Assembly: GCA_038025085.1 (NCBI GenBank)
Contig: CM076154.1
Coordinates: forward strand, 32,976,501 to 33,040,500
Reading direction: 5' to 3'
DNA: 64,000 nt
Source of the DNA: Tetragonia tetragonoides
Taxonomy: Eukaryota > Streptophyta > Magnoliopsida > Caryophyllales > Aizoaceae
Position 1 is the first letter of the stretch, and each line of letters starts with the position of its first letter. Below are positions 51,525 through 63,231 of this stretch, piece by piece. The position numbers and the translations under genes are program-made. Below the pieces are notes generated by a model. That model ran no database searches. It was not told the origin of the DNA and saw only the letters and a list, made by a program, of their open reading frames with translations.

Positions 51525-53430
51525 ATCACATTGAAATCAAAAACAAGGGTGTGTTCTGTTTAATCAGAGAAGCAGATGAATGAGGATGATATGAATTAGC
51601 TTGATTATCTCAGAAACTAGCTCAATTTACTACAATATTCAACAACAATCAACAACTAATCAAGCAAAAACAACAAGAATTGAGCAACCCAGTAAAAATT
51701 CCAACTCAAGTTATCAAATTAATCATTAAAGGACGATGATCATCAAGAGAAGGCCGTTGGAGAATACCTGACTAGTAGAATGGATTCTCGAATAACCAGA
51801 GAAACGCTTGAGAGAGAGAGGACAAGAACTGATAAGAGCGGAGTGTCAGTCCTATCAGACGAGTGTGTTACTGTATCTCATATTCAAGCATTCATCTACC
51901 GCTTCTACTCGCTCCTTTTTTCTGATATATGGGCTATGGCTAGAGCTGGTGAAAAAACCGACCTGACCCGAGATAACCGACACGATCTAGCAGGTGTTAA
52001 ACCCGTCCGATATCTAAAATGAATTAATTATTTTCTCCGTTTCAAATTTTCCGTTTCATTTAACTTTTTAAGGTTAAAATTTAAACTTTGATCATAAATT
52101 TAAGACAATATAAAGAATTGCAAAGTAAAAATACTATTATTAAATTTATTTTAAATAATATTTTCAAAATATTCACATTGTTATATTTGTGGTGGTAATT
52201 ATAGAATCATGTATGATTTCCATACGGATGGGCAAAAATTAAACAAAACCTCAGACTACGGCCTCGACAAAGCTATTTGCAAGAATATTGTCCACGTCAT
52301 CGCATTTGACGGGAACGTAACCGAACCAAAGCCGTCATCTCATTGGACGTCTTCTTGCAAGAGACGCAACTAAAATGGCGTCTTATGCCTAAGAGACGCT
52401 AAACACAGTGGCGTTTTATACGCTACTTTGCTTCAAAAAACAATGGCTAAAAGACACACGGAACCAATAATAGCGCTCTCACTTTCGTAAAGAGGATACA
52501 TTCAACTCTACATCCACTAAAATGAATTCAATTTAACCCAAAGAATTTGAACAACAGAAATTCAATTTGAATCAAAATTTCGACCCAATTCAGCTACATT
52601 TCTAACTAGGACTTACGATATATAAGTAATTGAGTGGGACTTAATTTGTCATTGTTTTATGTTAGTCAAAATGCTCCTCGAATCACTATTATAGTATCTT
52701 CTAGAGGTCTCTGTCAATAAGATTCGCTTTTTTCCTGTTTTTTTTTTTCTTTATGTTGATGTTCTTGCTAGATAGCTCCAATGGTAAAATATTAGCAACA
52801 ATACGAGCATTGGAATTAAGTTTCTCACAACATGAAAAAACATATAATATATTTTGCAAATGATATAACGATTATTGCTCAAACTACAAGTAGTTGCAAT
52901 AAATGAGATATATCTTTTAACAATAGTTATTGCCGTAAAGTATATGTTGAAAACATTATTTGCTTTTATCCAATTGGAAGATGTTAGAATGGATAAATTA
53001 TTGTAATCTATAATATCACAACCATCTAAAATATATAAAATTTTAATTTGTGAGTTTAGAGTTGAAACAAAATAAGATGAATATACTACAATTTGTAAAG
53101 TTAGTCTAGAATTCAAAGCAATAAATGGATAGTGATGAATGCAGATTTAAATGGGTATATGAATATTAATCAGGTGCGAATTTAGAACTGTTAAAAGTTA
53201 ATCGGACTCGAAAATCCAACTCATTATTTTTAAGGTCCAACCATAATTTTTGTCCCGAACCTATTTATAATCCAAAACAAATGAACTAAAAAATAACTTG
53301 AACCGAAAAACCAACCCGTAAATGACCCGACCGAAATCCAAATGAGTCAATCCGAAACCTGCTTGGTCGAGCCTTTTGATAACTTGCCATAGTGGGCGCG
53401 CAAAGGGATGAAAATGTGAAATGGAGTAGA
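51525..53430. other. Spacer with degraded Stowaway-like repeat
   Basis: 51525-51780 is the upstream region of the F-box pseudogene. 52035-52150 begins TTCTCCGTTTCAAA and has an AAACTTTGATCATAAATTT body, as in a worn Stowaway-like MITE. 52250-52480 contains GGCGTCTT/AGACGC words. 52750-53400 is AT-rich with CCGA/CCCGAAC low-complexity sequence before gene C. Confidence 0.4.
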
Positions 53431-53434
53431 GTTA

Positions 53435-53443
53435 GGCGGGAAA
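53435..53443 (+). promoter_or_regulatory. E2F-like site GGCGGGAAA upstream of gene C
   Basis: The same 9-mer as upstream of gene A, 20 bp before the ATG, followed in both by a GAGAGAG leader. Conservation may only reflect the recent duplication. Confidence 0.4.
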
Positions 53444-53463
53444 GGTAGAGAGAGAGCAAAGAA

Positions 53464-56400
53464 ATGAGCCGTCACCTTCGTGCTAGGTTTTCATGGTCGG
53501 AGCTCCCACCGGAACTCCTCGAATCAATTGCCGATCACCTGAACCCTAATTCCGTTGATTTCCGTTCATTCCGCTGTGTCTGCAAACGATGGCGATCCTC
53601 AATTTCACCTCCATTGGTCAGTCTCTCTCCTCTTTTACCTCACAAATTCCCCCCAATTTCCAAGCGTTCCGACGCCCTTGGGTTCTTTATGCATCCCGAA
53701 TTTCCCTTCATTGTCGTCTCCACCGCCGTTTATCTCCTCCGTCGTCCATCAGCCACCGGTACCGGCACCTGGCTTGTCGCTGTCGAGCAATCGAAACCCG
53801 GAAAGGTACGCCTCTTCCATCCCGTCACTAGGGTCCCAATCGAAAATGATGATTTATCTCAAAAGACCTTAAATTTGAGTTCAATTGAGATCAGCAAAGG
53901 GTTTAATTTAAGGGTGCCTGATAGATTTATAACACCGCGAATGCCCAATGCGTTTTGGTATAAGAAAGTGATTTTGTGGATAAACCCTTATAAGAGATCC
54001 CCACGCATTCAGCAATCCTCACTCATGGTCTTGGATCATTCATGGCAATTAGTATGTTTAAGTCTAAAGGGTAATTATAACCACAAAAGAATAACTGTTG
54101 GCCACCTGTCTAAGTTTGATGATATAGTCATTTGGAATAGAAATGTTGTGGTGGTTGATCGTTCTGGGAAACTTTATCGGATCGAATACAAAAGGATGGA
54201 AGTCACAATGGTACTTGTTGCCATTTCTAAGTTCACAGCGACTAGTGGGAGGCGAAAGCGGTTGTTATGGGACTCAGACACCCGTCAATTGTACTTGATT
54301 GTCAGGGAACATGGAGTCATGGAAGGGGCTAAATTTAAGGTTTACATTTTGAACTCAATGGAAGGTGTGTGGGACGAGCTTCCAAGCTTGGGGGATAGGG
54401 TTTTGTTTGTGAGTTTGGATAGTTGTTTCTTTGTTGAAGCTGAGGATCTTCCTGGCTTTCAAGGGAATTGTATTGTCTTTCCTAAGGATTGCTTCCCTGC
54501 ATACTCTGGAACAAACAATCCTGATGGAACCTTGTTCCAAGTGGCTGGGCGTAGTCCTGATTTTAATGTCGGGGTGTACAAATATGGAGAGGGGGAAAAC
54601 TTCAGACTCATTTCGGATAATTCTGGTTTTTCTGATGCCCTATGGCCTCCTCCACAATGGATATGGGAAGATGCGCAAACGTCTTACGAGTAAGTTGTGA
54701 ATTCTTTCAATATTTGCTTGCTTTGGAATTTGGCTGGTTTTTTATTTATTTATGTGAAGCAATAGGTTTCTCATTCCCTTGAAAGTGGTAATTGGTCCAT
54801 TTGAATTTGGCAAAGCAATATATTCTCATTCTTTACATCTTGCACCATGTATAAACTGTAATTTGATTTGATTTGAAATGCATAATAGGAGACTGAATTG
54901 TTTGATCAAAGTGCTTGAATGTTTATAATGTCAAAGCAGAGTGAGGTAAGGAAGCTTTAAACACATTAGAAATACTAATATGGTAAAAGATTACGGTTAG
55001 GTCACATCTGCAGTTAATGAAAATTAGAGTGTGCACGTCCAAAAAATTTCAGATAGAACAAAGAACGTGGGGAGAAATGAATTTCAAGAGTTCAAATTAT
55101 CAATACAATATTATTGGCTATCCATCATGTTGCTCCATGGCTAGAGTTCCAGCTTACTCGAATCTGTATAACCACTTCTATTCACTTCATTAGCGAATCA
55201 CTAGAAGTTAAGTAGACATAAATTCAAATATTTATGATATTAGCTTTATACATGGGACATGGCATGTTTTTGATGTACTCATATATATATATATAACGTT
55301 CCTGATTTGAAGCTTCTCCTCTGACATTAGGCCTAGTCATTGACAATTGTTCATAATAGCAGCTTGGTGATTCTTAGTACTGAAAGGTTGCAATTTTACT
55401 AATATGTACTACAAATGTACCATAAGATTTTTTTCCTATGCCATTTTCTGGCTTTCACAGCATAAAAAATTCAAGTATATACTGATGATCTATCATCTAT
55501 GGTTTGAATACCAAGTTTAGGAATAAACACAGTATTTTACTTTTATCGGTTCTAGGGACTAAAGATTTCAACCTCATTGGTGGAACACATTAGGTAGTTG
55601 ACACCCATTGTAGATACTCATCATATGGAGAAAGGGTCTCAATTGCTATTTTAGCTGTATTCAGTATTCCTAGCACAATAACTATTAATTGTGTCGACTA
55701 ATCTAAATTGATACCATAAAGTATGGATAGGAGCACAAAATTCTTACAATAAACAACTTTGTTGAAGGACTTTGGACGGAGATTTTGAAATTGAACTCTC
55801 TCTTGTTTGTTTGATAAGGGAATCTGCAGAGGAGGTGGAAGAAATATCTGAGCTTGATAAGAAGAAATCTCAAACTAAACAAATGACAACAGAATCATTT
55901 GTCTGTATGAAAGAAAAAGAGCACAGCCTGGCCGATGACAAAGGGACCATGCATGCAACTGAGCTAGGTGAACACTTAACTACTTACTCATTGACTTAAA
56001 CTTTGTGATGTTTGTGTTTAATTGATGTTTTGGAGGTAAGAAATGCAGGCTTAGGATCTCTCTATATATGCCATAGTGTCAATTGGTTGGTATGCAACAG
56101 AGATTTCACTTTTAAACTGGTTTAATAGTTTTGATGCTGCCTATTTGGGTATAGGCGAATTCCCTTTTGAGCTTGAAACTCAGCAACAGAGTACAGACAT
56201 TACTCCATGCACTCCATCATCTGTACTTCCATTATCTGTGAAAGGTTGGACTACATCCACACATTATCAGGGTCAAGTTTGTGAAGAAGGTAAGCTATGT
56301 ATGAGTTATGTATTTGGAGCTTCTAGTTCCTAGTTTTCTCTTTAAAAATGCTCCTTCCGTATTGTTCTTAGATTTGCCGACAGAAACCCCAGGAGAGACG

Positions 56401-57109
56401 TGCAATGATGCCATTTCTAGGGCTCCCATTACTGTAGTAATTCAGGTATCAATCAGGGCTTCCTACGAGCAGCTGCTTTCTCACTCTCTCACTTCAAAAC
56501 TGACATACTCGAATGTTTTCTTTTCTTTTTTGTTGTTCTTTCTTTTCTTTTCAATTTTGTTTGTTTTATTATTATTATTTTTTTTGTGTGCAGGCCTCTG
56601 GAACCAATTCAAAAGTGAATTTTGAAGGAGTAAATATTAAGTCTGATCTAGTTCCAACCTTGGAAAAGATTTGGGCAAAGCATGGCAACATAATTGGTGG
56701 GAGTGCAGTGCGTAATAGTGACACGATAGCCAGGGCCTTGGAATCTGTAGCCATGGTAGTACAGATTCTCCAGAGCAGTTCAGGAAGGTCTTTGGAAAAA
56801 TGGCAAGTAGATTATCTGAGCTCTGCATTGTTTGATCTGCAGTTTATGCGTTTTAGTGTAGACTGGCTTGTGCCTTTTGTCGAAAAGGCATTGGAAGTTC
56901 ATAGAAGCAGCTCTTTTTTGGCTTCTTTAACGGAAATAGACAAGACTAAAGCTCGAGCTGAAGAAAGTAAAATGAAGTTGCTTGATAAATTGGCCAAAGT
57001 TGAGGACTTGGTAAAGGGATTGGAGGAGGAGAGGAGCCTTTTGTCTGAGAGGATTCCTATTGTAGGGTCAATAGATCTTGACCAATGTTTAGGAGAGGGA
57101 CTATGTTAA
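53464..57109 (+). CDS. Intact F-box protein: KIB1-4 beta-propeller fused to PEARLI-4-like domain (gene C)
   Basis: Five exons: 53464-54689, 55819-55967, 56155-56289, 56372-56445, 56594-57109; all borders GT-AG, total 2,100 nt, 699 aa, no stop. Residues about 9-50 F-box (ELPPELLESIADHL ... FRCVCKRWRSS); 60-405 KIB1-4/DUF295 beta-propeller as in SKIP23-like proteins (WLVAVEQSKPGKV, FDDIVIWN, SLGDRVLFVSLD, ALWPPPQWIWED); 409-527 Glu/Lys/Gln/Ser-rich linker; 529-699 helical domain (VPTLEKIWAKHGNIIGG, LQFMRFSVDWLVP) ending in a coiled coil (KARAEESKMKLLDKLAKVEDL), which I relate to PEARLI-4/MATH-coiled-coil proteins. F-box proteins act as SCF substrate receptors; the C-terminal domain could bind or oligomerise. 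Reading through the donor (TAC GAG TAA) gives a 409-aa short form. The ATG chosen matches the paralogues. Expression is not shown by sequence. Confidence 0.88.
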
Positions 57110-58940
57110 CATGGTCTCAGACAGTTTATCGACTGCACTGTTCAATGAGTACGGTGGCAATTTTAGGGGTATTCCAAATCTCTATAAAGAACTGATGATT
57201 TCTCTTTTAGCAACTAGCAAGGCTGATCCTGGAGGTTCAAATGTTGCACTAACCTTTCAAGTAGTAACTTGGTTGTAGTTACAAACTTTACAATGCATTT
57301 GCATCAGAATTATGGTAGACTGGTTTATGGAATGATGGAAAATTTTGTCTGCTGAATGCCGTTTCTATCTCAAATTATATGGAGATTTCTAAGCCTTCTG
57401 GGCCTCACACTTGCTTAAAGATGATGGTGTGGTTAGCCACATCCTCTTTGCTGTCAAGAAAGAGGCAGCATCTGCATTCGCTTCCTTGCGGACAAGGCAA
57501 TCATGTCTGGTGTTGATGCAAGTGCTCTTTTGTGTTTATTACCGTTTTTTATGCCACGTAAGGAGCAAATCTTGTTATTGCACCCCGGGAAGCAGAATTG
57601 TTCCTGCTAAAAGGATATTTCATATTTGCACATTCAGTTGTTGGTCTTTGGACGAAGACATTTCATTTCCAGTGCTGGCGGTCATTATCTGTGTGTGATG
57701 TCTTTCTTCCCTCTCAAGTGCATAATTTGACATGGAAACTGATGAAAACATTCTGTGCAAGTGATATGGCCATGAACTGGTTAGTTGTTCTGCATTTCGA
57801 CAATTTGGCGCTGAATGTCTTTGTTTGATTGGAGTATCTAAAACTGAGTGTTCTCCATTTATTGACCATGTACTCCAGAAACTTTGCTAATATCCCCATG
57901 TGTCTCCTAGTAGTCCCGTTGCTTTCTCCCCTTATCCTACTTATGTTGAAAAGGTTTCTTGTTATGTCTGGAAACAAAACTTGATAGTTGTTTACTGTTA
58001 TGCCTACTTACCTTTCAACTCTTTTTACATGTCACCAATGTGAATTTGCATCTTTATGTCACCATTCCTCTTATACACCACCTAGTAAAATACTCTGACA
58101 ATCTGAGAACAGCGTGCTGCTTTCCTTTCTTGCTTTGTTCTTTATACTTTCTGCTGATGTGCCTGCTTGAGTCTGTATGGCATGGGTGTTCAAAGAGGTT
58201 GTCTGTATTCAGGGAGGGATGTTTTTGCGCGGAACTGTTGGAGGGGATCATATTTCTAAATTTGATCCAAAAACCACAAATGTAGTATCAGACTCTTGAG
58301 TTTCAATTTGCCAGGCTGTCTTTTAAACATTATTTTCCATCCTTCAGTTTTCATATTTCTTAACTTCTGGTGCGACATGGCATGTACAGCTATTTGGTTA
58401 ACCATGGTCGCTTAGTCAGCTATTTGGTGATGTATGAGGTATTACAGACATTAGATTCGTAACAGAACGTGCTACTAGTTTCGGGTTCTGCTGGTAGTGA
58501 GTGGTTCCAAATCAAAGAATTTAAGAAAAAGCTAAGCTTCGTACTGACCATGTTTTTGCACCTGAAGAATGCTGTCCAGACCATTTACCTCACTTAAGTT
58601 TAAATCTCATGGTTGCCAATGCATCTTCTCAAATTCCAAAATTTCATTTTGTAATTTTTTTTTAAATGTCAGTTAGACATTTCAACTTCCAAGACATTGC
58701 GTGCTTGCTAAAAGAGACAGTGTTTTCTTTACATAGGCAAGGACAGACTCTGGATACTCCACAAAATGCTGCCTTTCTTTACATATATATAGTTCAGGTT
58801 AAACTACTACACAAATTGTCTTTCTTTACATAGATCAGGTTAGACTACTTCAAAAAATGCCTTCCAACAAATTTAGGTAAATGAGTCAACAAGTATCACC
58901 TAGCCCCAAGGCGTCCATTGTCCCTCTGTCCGCCACCAGG
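57110..58940. other. Spacer, no recognised gene
   Basis: Begins with the 3' flank of gene C. No credible coding frame or repeat was recognised; short frames are chance. Confidence 0.4.
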
Positions 58941-59279
58941 TTTTGCTCTTGTTCATTCCTATGTACACACATACTGTAATTCTGTTTTCGTTTCTTTAGC
59001 TTGCGATTTCGTGTCCTCTAGCTTGGATGACGTTTCTTCCAGCCTATCTATTCCCTGAATCAAACGAACAAGAGAGATTTCATAGTCACGTACATTCTCC
59101 ATCAGCAATGTTATTAAAATGCTTGTTTTAGATAAAGAGAAATTATGTACTAATGAAATGTCAAACAAATACAACACAGAAGGACAAGATGCCCTCCAAG
59201 GATCCAAGGAAATATAGTTAAGTAGTAGGCATTAGCCTACTTATGCGGATTATCAGTAGTAGAATAAGTCTTTGAATGC

Positions 59280-60610
59280 CCCCTGCAGCTCTACCCCATA
59301 AGGATGCTAAGTAAGTGACCCTATATCCCACAGCAAATCAACTGATCACCCATTGAAAAGCCAAGCATTCATTTCCAACCAAAGGCACCAGGTGATCACA
59401 GAAACTACACTAGGCCACAATAGTCTCTTCTCCTACCCAAAAAACCGCACCTGGAAGAACTCTACAACACTAGAAGGACAAACCCACTTCTCCCTACGAA
59501 TACCAAACAACCTACCCTAGATGGTGTGAGCAAAATCACTTGTCAATTTTTTTTAGATAAGGAAATTTTTATTAATCAAATCTTTAAAGAAAACAAAAAA
59601 GAGGATAAGGTATCCTCATAAGCAATAAAAAAAAACTACAAATCTCGCCAATGGCCCTGTACAAAAGTAAGCGCAAAGCCCTAAAAAGCTCCTACCGCCT
59701 TAGCCCAACGGGAGGCCAAATAGACCACATGGTCCCAAACATAGTCTATACTCTATAGTCTTCCCAATGTCACAGAACACCCTCATGTTCCTCTCCAACC
59801 AAACACACCACAGACCATACACATAAATCTCCCCTCCCTGCCTCGCCTCATCGCTGTGAAACGTAGTTGTAAAAATCTCCCACCGTGGCAGGACACACAA
59901 AAATCTCCCCCTCCAACAATCTACTAAAAAATGACCTAGCAAAGTCACACATAACAAAAGAATGCCGCCTATCTTCCCCATCACGACGGCACATAACACA
60001 GAAACCCGGTAGAAGTTACCAGCTAGGCCTCCGGCGTTGCACCATATCGTAGGTATTCACCCTACCAAGCACCAAAGTCAACACAAAAGCACGGACCTTA
60101 GAGCTTAGACTTCCAAATAAAAGTGGCTAAAAGGAATTGTGGAAACTGTGAAGGAAGGCTAAGCTCATGAAGAAAGGACTTGCATGAGAAGACCCCAGAA
60201 AGATCACCAATCCAAATCCGGGAGTCGTCCGTGGGGACGAGAGAAGTAGAGTGGAGGACACAAAAACCCCCACCATAAGAGGCAAAATCACTTGTAAACT
60301 AAAACATATATGTAATGCTGTCTCGCTACTTGCTGCACAAAGAACACAGATATCAGGCAAACAAGACACTTCTGATTTCCTCCTATGACGAACAACATTA
60401 GTGTTCACCCTATCCAACGCTAGAGTTCACACAAACACCCCACCTCAAGAGGCACCATAGCCTTCCAAATGAAAAACGCTACAGGTTCCAAAGGAATAGT
60501 ACTTGTACGGCTTGTACCCAACTGTTTGAGAAAGGTTTTGCAGAAAAAATCGCCTGATGAATCTCCCACCCATCTCCTGGAATCATCACAATTAGAAAGA
60601 TGGACTAGTT
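59280..60610 (-). mobile_element. Older LINE fragment (host of a second LINE)
   Basis: Minus-strand zf-RVT part at 60417-60296 (RVNTNVVRHRRKSEVSCLPD, CVLCAASSETALHI) continues, after the inserted LINE, at 59529-59290 with SRVGCLVFVGRSG and WCLWLEMNAW. No intact reverse transcriptase. Confidence 0.65.
59544..60281 (-). mobile_element. Younger 5'-truncated LINE inserted in the older one
   Basis: Flanked by a perfect 14-bp target duplication GCAAAATCACTTGT (59530-59543 and 60282-60295). The 3' end on the minus strand is TTATCTAAAAAAAA (poly(A) read as T run from 59547). Coding remnants: zf-RVT with VNTYDMVQRRRPSW, CVMCRRDGEDRRHSF and YGLWCVWLERNMRVF. Only about 0.74 kb of the 3' end was inserted, as usual for target-primed reverse transcription. 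Confidence 0.85.
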
Positions 60611-62244
60611 AAAGACAAAATAATGTCTGCGTCCAGTAAATGGGTAGGAAACCCATAGTCCTCATAACTAACAAACAAAATAATTTATTCCCAGAGCTGA
60701 TAATTCATACCATAAAGCACTAATAGTCAGGAATTCTATATGCACTTAAACCAGGCAATACTGTATAATTACATGAATTTTTTTTTCCTTCATTCAAGAA
60801 ATCACTGGAATTTTTTGAGCAAGCAAAAATCTGATTATTAATTTGTGGAATAGCTAAATTTTTATCTCTGTTGTGAGAATCACCAAGCTAGATAGTTTTA
60901 TTCTATCTGAATTTTGTAGATGCACTCATTCTACCTTTTACTAGCTGCAGATGTGACCTAACATGCTTGAATTGGTGTGTACTCTTACTAGTTTCTGTTC
61001 TAGATTGCAACTTACTCAAGCTTTGTTAGACTCCAAAATTCAGATTTGGTCAACTATGTTATATGCACAAATCAGTTGTCAATTTTGTCATGTCCTTCAA
61101 GAAAAACAAAAACAGATGCTGTAATAAACTCTAGTAGCTATATGCTTCTAGTTAAAATTTCTAAACTATTAGTGAGATTCTATTAGGCATATTAGCTGAG
61201 GTAGTTAGAAGGCCATAGCTGCAACTGTATGAGACACGCTGCCTACATAAGGCCTTACTGTTATTGGATGGTGGTTTGCATAAAGTTATTCGTGAATTGC
61301 CTATCAAATATGAGTCATGAGCCCAATATCATTTTGGATTACAGGATCAATGGCCGCTTACTCTTTAAAACTAAGAAAAAGTAAACACGTGGAGATTATT
61401 GGGCCATTGCCATGTTTACCCTCAATATTTTTTCTGCGTGCATTGTTTATGTGTTTGATCCTGTAGCCTGGGGGAAACTTGAATAGCCCTTGATAATTAG
61501 CATCTGAAAAGAAAGCAGGGCTGAGCCATTGGCTGTGTTGGATATGCAGGAAGTTGGCTGAAAAAAGGAAATAAGGGTAAGATTGTGTAGATACAGTGGT
61601 CTAATTTTTTATGTATGCTACCTAGGACTCTGGGAGTCATACAACGGTATAGGTCGGCGAATTCCTGAAATCGATCAAAGCTTCAGGAAAAACTTCATTT
61701 AAGAGGAGGCTGCTTGTTATATGCATAAATTAAGTTTCATGTGCTCGGTAGGATCTTAGAAATTACAGATAATGTAACAACCTCTAGTAGCTACATGCTG
61801 GTAGTCAGCAATTTCTATTCTGTTGGTAAGATTTATTAGAATAAGTTATTAGAAGGCTATAGCTGCAGTAGTAATGAGTAGTATGTATATGAGACAAGCT
61901 GCCATTGTAATAGATTCAGGCATACAATGAATGAAGATACAACTCCTCCTTAGAATTCTCTCTATAAATTAACTAATAGGAGTACATAGCAAGCTAGTTG
62001 AGCAATTTCACTTTAATTCTTGTTTGTTTTTTTCTGGAATCCCTGAATTGTTCATGGTACAACTATAATTTGGACATGGTGCAAGATACCAGAAATCATA
62101 ATTCCATTGCTTCGTCAAATTCAATTGAACCTACTGGTAAGTTTAAGGTAATGAGAACCCATAAGTTCAGCAAAACACTCAAAAACAAAACAAGAAACTT
62201 TTAACAAGCATTCAATAAAATGTAGAAGAAATTTCACAACTTAC
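60611..62244. repeat. Intron/spacer of gene E with a direct repeat
   Basis: A block at about 61120-61260 recurs at about 61755-61900 (CTCTAGTAGCTA(T/C)ATGCT, AGAAGGC(C/T)ATAGCTGCA, GAGACA(C/A)GCTGCC). Its source is unknown. The rest is AT-rich with nothing recognised. Confidence 0.5.
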
Positions 62245-62923
62245 TTGTGAGATGTTGGTGTATCTTACCAAATCCATTGTGGAGGAGGCCACAACGCATC
62301 AGAAAATCCAAGGCAATCCGTAATCAGCTTGAAGTTATAGCCCTTCCCATATTTATACACACCAACTTCAAATACTTTCTGTCCTCAGCCACTTGGAACA
62401 AGGAGTCATCTAAAGTGTCTACTCCAGAGTAAAAAGGGAAGCAACCCTTAGGAAAAACAATGCAGTTCCTTTGAAACCCAGGAAGATCGCGAGCTTGAAC
62501 AAAGAAACAAGTATCAAAACTCGCAAACAAAACCCAATCCCCCAAGCCCCCAAGCTCGGAACCAAATCCCACACACCACCACCTTCCATTGTGTTGAATA
62601 TGTGCACTTTGAACTTAGTCCGCTTGATGGTCCCGCGATTCCTCGCAACCAAGTACAGCTTATCATTATCTGTGTCGAATAACAAACGCATACGCCTCAG
62701 ATCATACCCATGAAATGATGGAGTGACATCAAGTACGAAGGTCACTTTAAAGTAATCATATCCAATCTCATAAAGTTTCCCCATTTGATCAATGGCTATA
62801 CGCATTCCCTTTCGAATGATAATGTCGTCAAACTTATAATTGATAAAGCAGCCCGAGATACTATGTAATCTATGGCAAGCCAAACTGTTTCTCTTATTAT
62901 TAGACAATATTCTTTCCATATAT

Positions 62924-63178
62924 TGTTATTTGGCATATTCCGCATATTCTCTGAGAATATATGCATGTAAATATTCTTTATACATATTTAGAGGCATGTA
63001 AATATTCTGTATACTTGTTTAGATGGTTAGGAGATTTTGTAGGCAATTATGTAGCCTTATTATGAGCAACTAGTTTTGTATATATGGGCATAGGAGCTGC
63101 CGGCCATAAGACAAGAGACACGACAAATATTCTTTGAGCTTTCTCTTCCATTTTCTTTGTGTGTCCATTGTTTTATCA
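62924..63178 (+). repeat. 5' LTR of a second Copia element
   Basis: Runs from TGTTATTTGGC to TTTTATCA, immediately followed by the primer-binding site. An alternative start at 62886 is less likely because 62889-62923 still aligns with the F-box gene. The other LTR is outside the window, so the left border cannot be proven. AT-rich with GAATAT-type repeats. Confidence 0.75.
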
Positions 63179-63191
63179 TGGTATCAGAGCC
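63179..63191 (+). promoter_or_regulatory. Primer-binding site for initiator tRNA-Met
   Basis: TGGTATCAGAGCC directly after the LTR, the standard plant Copia primer-binding site. Confidence 0.9.
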
Positions 63192-63231
63192 CTGAATTAC
63201 ATAATCTTGGTCGTGATCAAAGCCTATCACT

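Larger units (their letters stand above)
58941..62923 (-). pseudogene. F-box/KIB gene E remnant, split by LINEs and cut by Copia
   Basis: Minus strand. Exon 1 remnant at 62923-62245: second half of the beta-propeller (NYKFDDIIIRKG, FDTCFFVQARDLPGFQ, then WPPPQWIW). It has a frameshift near 62560, another near 62355, and TAA at 62267-62265 just after QWIW. Its end keeps the donor at the usual place (CACAA/GTAAGT). Exon 2 is recognisable at about 59055-58941 (DRLEETSSKLEDTKSQ). The PEARLI-4-like exons are missing. The F-box half should lie beyond the Copia LTR that begins at about 62924. LINEs occupy 59280-60610 of the long intron. Confidence 0.8.
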
